This document shows positions 34,194-43,487 of a stretch of DNA of 64,000 nt, piece by piece. How positions within the stretch are numbered: position 1 is the first letter of the stretch; every line of letters begins with the position of its first letter. The translations under genes were made by a program, and so were the position numbers. The stretch is from JADKIH01 sp031385005 (GTDB taxonomy: Bacteria > Bacteroidota > Bacteroidia > AKYH767-A > 2013-40CM-41-45): the NCBI GenBank assembly GCA_031385005.1, contig JANNBB010000050.1, forward strand, positions 1-64,000. Reading direction: 5' to 3'. The notes beneath the pieces are model-generated. The model was given only the letters and a program-made list of their open reading frames with translations. It was not told the origin of the DNA and made no database searches.

Positions 34194-35825
34194 TTATTGT
34201 AGTGTGAAAGACATCGGTGACAAGTTCCTTGTGCTTTGATCCGCACCGGTTGCCATTTTTGCCTTAATATATTCAAAGAATATTTTATCGCCGGGACGCG
34301 CTTTCGCCAATTGGTCACGCATTTGCTGACTCAACTGGTTAGTGGTTGATTCGAATTCGAGGATATCTCTTCCTTTTCCTGCTATCGTCATTTTAAATCC
34401 GATAATCTTAAAGAATAATTCGAAGTCGAAATTCTCCAACTGTGGAATAAGCGTTCCTGCAGCAATCAGATTTTTATTGATTGGTCCGCCTTTGCTGTTT
34501 GCTATGGTCGCAACAGGATCAGGAACTTTTTTCACACGATATTCGAAACTACCCATTGGAATCACTCTGCCACCAATCTCTGCAGAAACGGCAATCGTTG
34601 CTTTACCGACAGTAGTTACAGTAGCAAGGTAATGACCTTGTCCTGCAGCCGGATTGGGCTTTAATGACAAGCCGGCACCGGTAGCTGAAACTCTTACCTT
34701 ATCGCTGGATACACCCGGCACGGAAATAGCCATTGGATTATCCACTCCAATATAAAGTACATTCATCTTTTCGGCAGCAACAACTGAATTTGGTTTTTGT
34801 GCGATATAAGAAGCGTTGAATGGATAGTAATCCATTGAACCGTCACCCTTTTTAACTCGGATTACACCACCCCATTTTCGCTCACCTTCACCTGAAGATG
34901 CCTGAACGAATTTGGAATACCCGCCTTCAGCCGGTAATGGCGTACCATCACAACCTTTGCAAGCTTTAGAAGTAGAATCGTATGTAGCTCCAACAAATAC
35001 ATCGGGTGCCAGAGTAGAAGACGTTGCTGCAAGAAATATATCCGCTTCATAGTTGCTACCATTGGTAACAACAGTGCTATTGGCTATGACTTTAGGAGCA
35101 AGTCTGTCAGGGCGAAAATCAAATTTACCGACTGAGTTAAATAATTCTTCGATTACTTGTGCTTCGGCGCTTCTGACATCTGTTTCAAATTTAGAAAGCA
35201 GTGCTACAGTTGCTACAACCGGATTATGATAAAAACTCATCATCTCCCATGTACGTTTTCCATCCTCACCTTTTGAAGGATCAGAAGTATTTAGCAAAGT
35301 ATTAAGTCGTTTTTCAAAATCGGCACGTGATGCTTCAGGAGCATTGGTAACGATAAGCTTTTTATATTCCTCGAGCCGTTTTTTCAGTTCACTTGCAATT
35401 GCACCTTTACCTTGATTATCAGCACCACACATTATGTGTGTAGGTGAATCATAATCTTCCTTATTTTCAACTTCAGATAAAGGAGGTATAGGAGCATTGG
35501 GCTCCAATTTTTCTGCTGTGCGTATTAATGTTGCTTTAGTTTCTTCCATAAACTTATTGATTTCATTCGCCGATTTACGAATGATCTCAGCACGCTTGTT
35601 GACATCCGCATATTTTGCGCCGTCAACAGTCATTGCTTGCGCAAAAGCCGCATAAGTGATTTGATTTTTCTTATCCAAGTTTTCTTTAGATAATTCGATA
35701 CTTTCGTTTATGGTGACAAAGGCAAGGATGACCTCCTTTGTTACGTTTAGCGCTAGAAGAGCTGTCAACACGAGATACATCATGTTGATCATCTTCTGCC
35801 TGGGTGATAGTTTACCTCCTGCCAT
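34194..35825 (-). CDS. gldM: Type IX secretion motor protein GldM (PorM)
   Basis: A 543-residue inner-membrane-anchored protein with one N-terminal helix (MMYLVLTALLALNVTKEVIL, about 14-33) and a long periplasmic part of helical and Ig-like domains reaching towards the GldK-GldN ring. With GldL it forms the proton-driven motor of type IX secretion and gliding. The start MAGGKLSPRQKMINMMYLV is characteristic. It lies 15 bases before gldN and 44 bases after gldL. Slightly longer than the roughly 515 residues of the best-studied members. Confidence 0.95.
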   Translation of the reverse strand: MAGGKLSPRQKMINMMYLVLTALLALNVTKEVILAFVTINESIELSKENLDKKNQITYAAFAQAMTVDGAKYADVNKRAEIIRKSANEINKFMEETKATLIRTAEKLEPNAPIPPLSEVENKEDYDSPTHIMCGADNQGKGAIASELKKRLEEYKKLIVTNAPEASRADFEKRLNTLLNTSDPSKGEDGKRTWEMMSFYHNPVVATVALLSKFETDVRSAEAQVIEELFNSVGKFDFRPDRLAPKVIANSTVVTNGSNYEADIFLAATSSTLAPDVFVGATYDSTSKACKGCDGTPLPAEGGYSKFVQASSGEGERKWGGVIRVKKGDGSMDYYPFNASYIAQKPNSVVAAEKMNVLYIGVDNPMAISVPGVSSDKVRVSATGAGLSLKPNPAAGQGHYLATVTTVGKATIAVSAEIGGRVIPMGSFEYRVKKVPDPVATIANSKGGPINKNLIAAGTLIPQLENFDFELFFKIIGFKMTIAGKGRDILEFESTTNQLSQQMRDQLAKARPGDKIFFEYIKAKMATGADQSTRNLSPMSFTLQ

Positions 35826-35869
35826 TTCTGTTTTTCTTTTTGGTTAGACTAATGATTCACAGAAGGGCA

Positions 35870-36682
35870 TTAACTTTTTATAGTCATTGCGGAGAGCATA
35901 TTTCCATATACAGTATTCAACTGAGTGAGGTTTTTAGCAAGTGCCGAAACCTGATCCTTATATTTTTTCGTGTCATCCAATGATGAACTCAAGTTAGACA
36001 TCAGTTCATTGATACCTTCATAGAACCTGCTTGTCTGCTTAAGATGCTCGTTGCTGTCCTGCAACTGTAATTCATATACAGCATTCAATGCTGCCAGATT
36101 CTTACCTGCAGATACAACCTGATCTTTATACACACGAACTTCCTCGGTAGATGAAGATAACTGCTCGATTGCCTGAGCTGCACGTGTATAAGAATTGTTC
36201 ATTTGGCTGACAGACTGAGATGCTTTCGAAACGTTTTGTACATAATCATCAGTTGCAACAGCGGCCTTTGATAAATCAGCAAGCTTAGATGTGCTATCAC
36301 TCATGTTACGAAGTCCCATACCCAGACTTTCTAAAAGTTCAGGTCCAATCTTTGCATCTTCCATCAAACGATCGAGGTGTTGAGAAATCTGATCCGTTTT
36401 TTTCTTTTTCTCTTTTTTATTGGAGTGACTGTTTTCATCTTCCATTCCTGCAAGCTCAGGATATACTAAAGACCAATCCACTTCTTCATGTGGCGGCTCG
36501 AAGGCCGAAAAGAAGAAAATGACTGCTTCAGTACCCAAACCGAGTACTAGGAAAAATCCTGATGCCGGCCAGTGTTGAATTTTAAAAAGGGCGCCAACAA
36601 TTACGATTGCAGCTCCCCATCCATATAACCGTGACATGAACTTTTTAAAGCTCTTGCCTTGTGTTATTTCTGTAATTCCCAT
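35870..36682 (-). CDS. gldL: Type IX secretion motor protein GldL (PorL)
   Basis: A 270-residue inner-membrane protein. Two membrane helices lie near residues 21-34 and 41-61, and a long cytoplasmic helical tail follows, rich in Ser/Gln and likely coiled (about 90-265). Lys34 ends the first helix and Glu52 lies within the second (GLGTEAVIFFF); membrane-embedded charges of this kind are known to be needed for proton-driven rotation in the family. It pairs with GldM, encoded next. Confidence 0.94.
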   Translation of the reverse strand: MGITEITQGKSFKKFMSRLYGWGAAIVIVGALFKIQHWPASGFFLVLGLGTEAVIFFFSAFEPPHEEVDWSLVYPELAGMEDENSHSNKKEKKKKTDQISQHLDRLMEDAKIGPELLESLGMGLRNMSDSTSKLADLSKAAVATDDYVQNVSKASQSVSQMNNSYTRAAQAIEQLSSSTEEVRVYKDQVVSAGKNLAALNAVYELQLQDSNEHLKQTSRFYEGINELMSNLSSSLDDTKKYKDQVSALAKNLTQLNTVYGNMLSAMTIKS

Positions 36683-36800
36683 AGTGTTTAGTTAGATGAG
36701 TTGGTTAGTAATTAAATAGTAGTTTGGTTTGGTTTAAATTATTTTAGGATAAGAGATATTCTTTCAGGTAAAACAAATAAATTATTAATAAAATTAGAGT

Positions 36801-38087
36801 TTAGTAATCGGATTTATCTCGTCCGAGGAAACTCATTACACAACGAAAACCGATATAACACTTAGCGGTATCCTGATATTCATAAGTTCGGGCGCCTGTT
36901 TGTAAGTAATAACCAACATCTTTCCATGAACCTCCGCGAATTGCTTTACGCTTTAATGCAGGAGGATCACTTTCTTTTGCATCATATTCGTAATCAGTGC
37001 TTATATCGTGTGTAAAACTATATGCTGATTCATCAAAAGCATTGCTCGTCCATTCTGAAACGTTTCCTGCCATGCAATAGAGGCCGTAATCATTTGGCCA
37101 ATATGAAGTTACCTTTACAGTGTAAATTCCACCATCGTCCATATAATTACCTCTCATTGGCTTAAAGTTACCTAGGAAACAACCACGGCTGTTTCTAATG
37201 TAAGGACCTCCCCAAGGATAAGGCGATAAATCCAGACCACCTCTTGCCGCATATTCCCACTCCGACTCCGTTGGTAAACGGTAGTCCTGAACATATGCAC
37301 CACCATTGTCTTCCAGATAGCTATTTAATAACTGAGTTCTCCAGATACAAAAAGCTTTTGCTTGTTTCCAGCTAACTCCCACTACAGGATATTCATCATA
37401 AGCCGGATGCCAGAAATACATTTTTGTTAACGGATCATGGTATGAATATGTATAATCATGAATCCATGCAAGTGTATCCGGATATACATTGATTACATCT
37501 TTCTTAATGAAAACGGAACGATCACGTAAACCTTGCTCACGACTTTCACGCTGTGCAGCTTCTCTCAAATCGATCCAGTAATATTCGTAGTTTAATTTAC
37601 GGCTATCTATTTCTTTACGGCGATAAAAACGTTCTGTTTCGGGGAGAAATAATTCTGCAAGAGTTTCCTCATTGGCATCGTCATCCCATTTAATTTTCAT
37701 TCTCCAGTTAATACGCTCTCCATATTCTCCCTCTTCAATAATGTGTTCGCCACCAATTAGACGATGAGCGAGTGAGTCACGCACCCAATAAACAAATTGA
37801 CGGTATTCATTATTGGTGATTTCAGTGTTGTCCATGTAGAAAGCCGGAATGGTTACCGTTTTTCCCTGAGCCGTGATCGAATAAGGTACATCCTGATCGC
37901 TTGGTCCCATCGTAAATGAGCCCGCAGGAATGTAAACCATTCCATAAGGATCGGCCTGATACCATTTTTCCCTACCCATAACACCGGTAAGTTCACCTTT
38001 ATTACTGCTACCGCAACCTGACAGCGCAATAAGAAAAATGGAGTAAAGGAAACCGGTCCATTTTAACCCGAAGATTTTTGGATTCAT
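36801..38087 (-). CDS. gldK: Type IX secretion lipoprotein GldK (PorK)
   Basis: A 428-residue outer-membrane lipoprotein. The signal ends in the lipobox ALSGC, and the rest is a formylglycine-generating-enzyme/sulfatase-modifying fold (YIPAGSFTMGPSDQD, YRLPTESEWEYAARGG, CMAGNVSEWTSNAF, RGGSWKD) used structurally. It forms the periplasmic ring with GldN. The start at 38087 is chosen for the lipoprotein signal. It heads gldKLMN, behind a consensus promoter, with a 5' UTR of roughly 110 bases. Confidence 0.95.
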   Translation of the reverse strand: MNPKIFGLKWTGFLYSIFLIALSGCGSSNKGELTGVMGREKWYQADPYGMVYIPAGSFTMGPSDQDVPYSITAQGKTVTIPAFYMDNTEITNNEYRQFVYWVRDSLAHRLIGGEHIIEEGEYGERINWRMKIKWDDDANEETLAELFLPETERFYRRKEIDSRKLNYEYYWIDLREAAQRESREQGLRDRSVFIKKDVINVYPDTLAWIHDYTYSYHDPLTKMYFWHPAYDEYPVVGVSWKQAKAFCIWRTQLLNSYLEDNGGAYVQDYRLPTESEWEYAARGGLDLSPYPWGGPYIRNSRGCFLGNFKPMRGNYMDDGGIYTVKVTSYWPNDYGLYCMAGNVSEWTSNAFDESAYSFTHDISTDYEYDAKESDPPALKRKAIRGGSWKDVGYYLQTGARTYEYQDTAKCYIGFRCVMSFLGRDKSDY

Positions 38088-38201
38088 CTTGATTATATGA
38101 ATAAAACTGTTTTCGTAATAACGGAACATGCTTTTGTTTATTGGATAGAAGCCTGAAAGGTGTAATATGTTTTAACGAAGTGATACACCATTGGTTTCAC
38201 C

Positions 38202-38232
38202 CAAAACTATGCATTATACCTATAGTTGACAA
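38202..38232 (-). promoter_or_regulatory. Promoter of the gldKLMN operon
   Basis: On the minus strand TTG (38230-38232), a 20-base spacer and TAGTTTTG (38202-38209), an exact TAnnTTTG element at the optimal distance. It lies between porP/sprF and gldK, so gldKLMN can be transcribed independently. Confidence 0.75.
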
Positions 38233-38240
38233 GTTATTTA

Positions 38241-39170
38241 TTACAGAAATCTTACATTTCTGTGGAATTGACGTTTTATTGATTTTGATGGCTTATAACA
38301 GTAACCTAACATGATTTCATGAGATCCGTTACTATATGTCTTTATATCAGATGTTGTAAAGTCATAAGAATAGCCAAATTTCAAATTTGGAATGATTTCC
38401 AACCCTGCTAACAGCACAATTGCATCCTGAATTCTATAAGAACCCCCAATCCAGAATCTATTGTTTATCATTAGATTAGCATTGAAGTCAATCTGTGTTG
38501 AGACCGCATCGCTTTTCAACTGAATCATCGGTTTTAACGTTAATGCAGATGTAAGATCCAGACCATAACCGGCCATTAAGTAGTAATGTCTTACCATTTT
38601 CGACTTGATTTTAGTCAAATCAATATTGCCCTCCATTAAATGAAGCGAGGATAAACCGACAAATAACTTATCCGTATTATAATATGCTCCGAATCCCAGA
38701 TCGAAAGTACCTCCGCTTATGTTCTCAACCGGGATGTTAATATCACCTAAGTCATTATAAATGAACTTTCGGGCATCGATGGATTTTTGCTGATAGCCAA
38801 AATCAACTCCCAGGCCTAGTCGTCCTGCACCCACATTGGCGCGATAAGCATATACACCACGAACATTCAGGTTCTTTTCAGCACCCAATTGATCGGCAGC
38901 ATAAATGTTTAATCCGACTGCCCCGTGAATTACCTCAACAGGCATGTCAAACGTTACCAGCATACTCTTTGGAGCACCTTCAAAGCCGGTCCATTGATTT
39001 CTGTAAAGCATCGTTCCACATATCGCATCGTTCGAACCAGCAAAGCCGGGATTTGTCGGCAATTTGGTAAACATGTTCTGACTGAACTGCGGATCCTGTT
39101 GCGAAAACCCCGCAACGCTGCTAAGTAGAAGGATTATAAGAATTGTTACCGTAAAATTTTTAGTCATCAT
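38241..39170 (-). CDS. Type IX secretion membrane protein, PorP/SprF family
   Basis: A 309-residue outer-membrane barrel: signal peptide (about 1-22, AGFS), then the family start QQDPQFSQNMFTKLPTNPGFAGS, strands throughout, and a C-terminal basic tail. PorP/SprF proteins are needed for secretion or surface anchoring of particular type IX cargo. Its position just upstream of gldK matches Porphyromonas, where porP precedes porK. Paralogues are common in these genomes, so which cargo it serves cannot be told. Confidence 0.92.
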   Translation of the reverse strand: MMTKNFTVTILIILLLSSVAGFSQQDPQFSQNMFTKLPTNPGFAGSNDAICGTMLYRNQWTGFEGAPKSMLVTFDMPVEVIHGAVGLNIYAADQLGAEKNLNVRGVYAYRANVGAGRLGLGVDFGYQQKSIDARKFIYNDLGDINIPVENISGGTFDLGFGAYYNTDKLFVGLSSLHLMEGNIDLTKIKSKMVRHYYLMAGYGLDLTSALTLKPMIQLKSDAVSTQIDFNANLMINNRFWIGGSYRIQDAIVLLAGLEIIPNLKFGYSYDFTTSDIKTYSNGSHEIMLGYCYKPSKSIKRQFHRNVRFL

Positions 39171-39434
39171 TTACTGGTGTTTTGCTTATGATCTTTAATT
39201 TTTTGAAGTGGGTAAAGTAATGAAAAAATATATCTAAAAACAAAATTTTTAATAAACCAATTGTTAATAAATGTTCGCAGATATATTTGACATTTATACT
39301 ACTATATTACTAAAAGGTTCTTTGTTTTTGAATATGATGAATAACAAATTCTAACCATACTGTTGTTAACAGTTGGTTTATCTTCATAAACAATCTAAAC
39401 TACATGATGAATTGTAAAAAAAACGGATTCCGCT

Positions 39435-40616
39435 CTACGAAATCTTTTGAAACGCCTGCCACCATCTCTCAGGAAGTTCTTCCTTTAATGCAGTCTCATA
39501 ATCCTTGTAGGAACAAGGAACAAGATGATGTCGTTGATAACGCATTTTATTCATGTGAAAAGGAACTTCCATCCACCAACGTTCACTCTTATTGCTTTTA
39601 TAAAAAACAATTTCCTGATCGTCTTTCTTGATCGGAACATGATACTTCATGAATTCAGTCTTATTCTTCAACGGCACATCCTTCTTGCGATTATAATATC
39701 CATCCATAAAATACCAGATCATCTGTGCTGCCAAATGTGATGTCTGATCGTGGTTATCGTATAAAGGATTGATTTCATAAATGCCTATACTGGTCAGTTT
39801 ATCACTCATACCGGCATACCGAACAATCCGGCATGCTTCTTCTCCATAAAAACCATTTGGCGAGGCATTTCCATTTCCGGGAGCATCACTTTGTCTTATT
39901 GCTGTTACATCAAACGATAAGATATCTGCATTTCGAACAATGGGTTCAACTTCTTCCATGTCACTCCTAACCTGACCGAGACGATATGAATCGAAATAGA
40001 GTTTATTCATCAATTCAATTTGCTCATGTCCGACAAAATAGGTCTGATAACCGATGTTACTAAAGTTAAACAGAAAGTTTGGTTCGTGAAGAATGATTTT
40101 TCCCAGAAAAGAATAAGAATTAATCGGTTCATCAGTGGAACCCAAATCGAAGGTCGCATCTACCGATACGATATTAACAGTTTCTTCCAGTTTCTGATAG
40201 GCCGTGTACTGTGCAAAGGTCAGGTCCTGGCTGCCGCCTAGTATGATTGGAACAATTTTTTGCTTTAACAGCTCGACAATTACAGATGATAATGCTGCAT
40301 AAGTATCACTCAAGGTATTTCCTTCTTTGATATTTCCCAGATCTAAAATTCTGTAATCATAGGAAGCCATCTTCAGTTCATTCAGCTTGTCTCTGATAAT
40401 GTCCGGCGCATTCGCACAGCCATCATTGTGAACCGATCCACGCTCTTCTCCAACTCCAATAATTGCCAAATGATACCCTTCCGTTTCCGGAAGTCCATCC
40501 TGCAAAGTAAATCGCTTAATAACACTGCCTATTTTGGTCTTTTGAGTAGCGTATTGCTCAAATCGAGATGCATCAAGTGGCTTTAAATAATCCGTCAGAA
40601 GTTCTGTAATGTCCAT
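39435..40616 (-). CDS. Arginase/formimidoylglutamase-fold protein with degenerate metal site
   Basis: A 393-residue ureohydrolase-fold protein. The family blocks are recognisable but altered at the manganese ligands. The usual GGxH is GGSQD (Gln130), the usual DAHxD is DATFD (153-157, His replaced by Thr), and SxDxD is SFDVT (234-238, second Asp lost). Thus three of six canonical ligands are missing and normal arginase or formimidoylglutamase chemistry is doubtful. A conserved remainder (LGGSQDLTFAQYTAY, SDAPGNGNASPNGF) suggests it is still under selection. It follows topA by 25 bases; porP/gldKLMN come next. Its role is unknown. Confidence 0.85.
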   Translation of the reverse strand: MDITELLTDYLKPLDASRFEQYATQKTKIGSVIKRFTLQDGLPETEGYHLAIIGVGEERGSVHNDGCANAPDIIRDKLNELKMASYDYRILDLGNIKEGNTLSDTYAALSSVIVELLKQKIVPIILGGSQDLTFAQYTAYQKLEETVNIVSVDATFDLGSTDEPINSYSFLGKIILHEPNFLFNFSNIGYQTYFVGHEQIELMNKLYFDSYRLGQVRSDMEEVEPIVRNADILSFDVTAIRQSDAPGNGNASPNGFYGEEACRIVRYAGMSDKLTSIGIYEINPLYDNHDQTSHLAAQMIWYFMDGYYNRKKDVPLKNKTEFMKYHVPIKKDDQEIVFYKSNKSERWWMEVPFHMNKMRYQRHHLVPCSYKDYETALKEELPERWWQAFQKIS

Positions 40617-40641
40617 ACCGCAATATTACTATCTAACACAA

Positions 40642-43179
40642 TTACTTCTTCGCTTTTACAGCCGATTTTTTAACAACGGTCTTTTTTACAGCAGTCTTCT
40701 TTACAGCTGCTTTTTTAATTGCCGGCTTTTCAACCAGTGGTTTTTTAGCCACTGTTTTCTTGACTACGATTTCTTTTCCCGGGGCTTCCTTAACGACCGC
40801 TTTCTTTACTGCCGTTTTTTTAACTGGTGCTTTTTTAACAACTGCCTTTTTAAAGGGAGTCTTATTGAATGTCGACTTTTTCCATCCACCTTTTTTGGCC
40901 GTAACCGGAGTTTTTTCTGCTAACTCATGAATTTCCTGAATTGTAAACGATTCAGGTTCACGATCTTTCGGTATTCTTAAGTTACGATCTTTATAGGCAA
41001 TATAGGGACCCCATCTTCCTTTGAGAATCTGCACTTCAGGATCTTCCACAAAAGTTTTGATAATTCTTTCTGCATTGGCCTTTCTCTTTTCCAAAATGAG
41101 TTCAACTGCCCTATCGTAAGTAATCGTATAAGGATCATCTTCTTTTTTCATGGAAACGAAAAAATCGTTTAATCTGACATATGGCCCAAATCTCCCAATG
41201 GAAACTGCTACATCGTGATCTTCAAACTGACCAAGGTTTCTGGGCAACTTGAACAGATCCATCGCTTCATCAAAAGTGATCTGATCCAGACGCTGATCAT
41301 TACGCAGTTTTGCAAAACGCGGCTTGTCTGTTTCATCTTGTGCACCTATCTGTGCCATCGGCCCGAACCGTCCAACTCTTACTAAAAGTGTGCGCCCAGA
41401 TGCCGGATCTTTTCCAAGTATCCTCTCACCGGTAACACGCACCGATTCCTTTTCTGTTGTCTGCACCGTTTCATGAAATGGACCATAAAACTCCGAAATC
41501 ATATTTTGCCATTTCAATTCCCCGTTGGCAATGTCATCGAATTCTTTTTCAACATAAGCTGTAAAATTGTAATCGAGAATCTTTTTAAAATTTAATACAA
41601 GAAAATCGTTTACAAGCATTCCGATATCTGTAGGAAATAATTTATTTTTTTCCGCACCGGTAATTTCTGTTTTTTTCTCGTGCTCAATTTTATTGTTTAT
41701 CATTTTAATAACCACATAGGAACGTTCTTTTCCCATCCGCTCTTCCTTGACTACGTAACCGCGTTTTTGAACAGTAGAAATTGTAGGAGCAAATGTGGAT
41801 GGTCTTCCAATTCCCAGCTCTTCGAGTTTTTTTACCAGAGATGCCTCTGTAAAGCGCGATGGCGGATAGGTAAATCTCTCCGTCGCTGTAATTTCTTTGA
41901 GCAATAAAGCATCGCCTGTTTTCATAGGAGGAAGGAGGCCTTCTTGTTCTTCCGGCGCTTCTTCATCCGTGCTCTCCATATACACTTTCAAAAATCCGTC
42001 AAAACGAATAACTTCTCCGGAGGCAATTAAATCTTCTTTGGTTTTTTCTGAGCTAATGGTAATGACTGTCTTTTCAAGAATTGCATCAGACATTTGAGAA
42101 GCAATCGTTCTTTTCCAAATTAGATTGTACAAGCGTTGTTCGCGGGGATCATTTCCTGCTTCATCAACGTTAAAATCTGTCGGACGAATCGCTTCGTGAG
42201 CTTCTTGAGCCGACGCAATCTTATTTTTGAATTGACGAGCCTCGTGATATTTCTCACCGTAATTACCTATGATGGCACTTTTCGCCATTCCAGTTGCATC
42301 CTGAGAAATATTCACGGAATCAGTCCTCATATAGGTAATCTTTCCGCTTTCATAAAGCTTTTGAGCGAGTACCATCGTTTGAGCTACACTGTATCCAAGT
42401 TTGCGGGAAGCTTCCTGCTGTAATGTTGAGGTGGTAAATGGTGCAGAGGGTGTTCGTTTTCCCGGCTTCACTTCCAGATTTTTTACACTGAAAGAAGCGC
42501 CAATACAATTCTTAAGAAAATCTTCTGCTTCCTCTTGTGTAGCATATTTTTTAGGAACCTCTGCTTTGAAAGTTTTTCCTCCTACTTCAAATATTCCAAC
42601 GACTTTAAATGATGCTGTAATATTAAATGTATCAATTTCTCTTTCCCTTTCTACAATCAACCTAACTGCTACCGATTGTACTCTTCCGGCGGAAAGTTGC
42701 GGGCGAATTTTTTTCCATAATACCGGCGATAATTCAAAACCTACCAAACGATCTAATATTCGACGTGCCTGCTGTGCATCTACAAGATTTTTATCAATCT
42801 TTCTCGGATTTTTTATTGCTTCGGTTATCGCTTTTTTCGTGATTTCGTGAAAAACAATACGTTTTGTACTCTTTTCACTTAGTCCAAGTGTCTCAAATAA
42901 ATGCCAGGAAATGGCCTCTCCTTCGCGGTCCTCATCCGTTGCTAACCAGACAATTTCAGAGCTTTTTGTGAGCTTCTTCAGATCACTTATAACTTTCTCT
43001 TTATCCGGTGAAATTTCATAAACAGGTTCAAAGTTTTTTTCCACCTGAATGCCCATTCCGCTTTTAACCAAATCACGAACGTGTCCGTAACTGGAGCGAA
43101 CGATATAGTCACTACCTAAATATCCTTCTATTGTTTTTGCCTTTGCAGGGGACTCAACTATTACTAAATTTTTAGCCAT
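40642..43179 (-). CDS. topA: DNA topoisomerase I
   Basis: An 845-residue type IA topoisomerase that relaxes negative supercoils. A Toprim domain (KNLVIVESPAKAKTIEGYLG; TDEDREGEAISWH with the acidic triad) comes first, then the core with catalytic Tyr283 in ITYMRTDSVN. C-terminal repeats follow (IGRFGPYVRLNDFF, GRWGPYIAYKDRNLRIP) in place of zinc fingers. Residues about 785-845 are a Lys/Ala/Val tail made of short repeats resembling histone H1. The ATG at 43179 matches the family start; a GTG lies seven codons upstream. It leads the arginase-fold gene. Confidence 0.97.
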   Translation of the reverse strand: MAKNLVIVESPAKAKTIEGYLGSDYIVRSSYGHVRDLVKSGMGIQVEKNFEPVYEISPDKEKVISDLKKLTKSSEIVWLATDEDREGEAISWHLFETLGLSEKSTKRIVFHEITKKAITEAIKNPRKIDKNLVDAQQARRILDRLVGFELSPVLWKKIRPQLSAGRVQSVAVRLIVEREREIDTFNITASFKVVGIFEVGGKTFKAEVPKKYATQEEAEDFLKNCIGASFSVKNLEVKPGKRTPSAPFTTSTLQQEASRKLGYSVAQTMVLAQKLYESGKITYMRTDSVNISQDATGMAKSAIIGNYGEKYHEARQFKNKIASAQEAHEAIRPTDFNVDEAGNDPREQRLYNLIWKRTIASQMSDAILEKTVITISSEKTKEDLIASGEVIRFDGFLKVYMESTDEEAPEEQEGLLPPMKTGDALLLKEITATERFTYPPSRFTEASLVKKLEELGIGRPSTFAPTISTVQKRGYVVKEERMGKERSYVVIKMINNKIEHEKKTEITGAEKNKLFPTDIGMLVNDFLVLNFKKILDYNFTAYVEKEFDDIANGELKWQNMISEFYGPFHETVQTTEKESVRVTGERILGKDPASGRTLLVRVGRFGPMAQIGAQDETDKPRFAKLRNDQRLDQITFDEAMDLFKLPRNLGQFEDHDVAVSIGRFGPYVRLNDFFVSMKKEDDPYTITYDRAVELILEKRKANAERIIKTFVEDPEVQILKGRWGPYIAYKDRNLRIPKDREPESFTIQEIHELAEKTPVTAKKGGWKKSTFNKTPFKKAVVKKAPVKKTAVKKAVVKEAPGKEIVVKKTVAKKPLVEKPAIKKAAVKKTAVKKTVVKKSAVKAKK

Positions 43180-43440
43180 ATTTTTTATTTCGACGGCCAC
43201 AAATAAAAGGATTTTATTCGTTAATCGCCTTTTTTATAAAATCCCGCTCAAAATAGATCGAAAAAAAACACCTATAATGGCTCTTTTCTTCCCAAAATCA
43301 ATCATTTTTTTACGAAACGATTTTTTTGAACAAATTTTAAAAACTTTTAGAGTAAGTTATGTCAAAAAGCTAGTAAAAACAGTTTTACCGTATTAATAAT
43401 CAATTATATAGATAATAATAAAATTTGTAAAAGTGCCATC

Positions 43441-43471
43441 TTGTCACGCTTACTTCAATAGATTATCTTTG
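43441..43471 (+). promoter_or_regulatory. Promoter of the miaB gene run
   Basis: TTG (43441-43443), 20-base spacer, TATCTTTG (43464-43471): an exact Bacteroidota housekeeping promoter, 16 bases before the miaB start codon. Confidence 0.8.
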
Positions 43472-43487
43472 CAACAAAGGTCAAAGA

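Noticed and set aside
40609..40923. Rightward frame of 104 codons opposite the topA tail
   Set aside because: Its Phe/Cys-rich composition is only the complement of the Lys/Ala repeats of TopA.
42401..42850. Rightward frame of 149 codons opposite topA
   Set aside because: Antisense shadow inside a conserved enzyme gene; no recognisable protein features.
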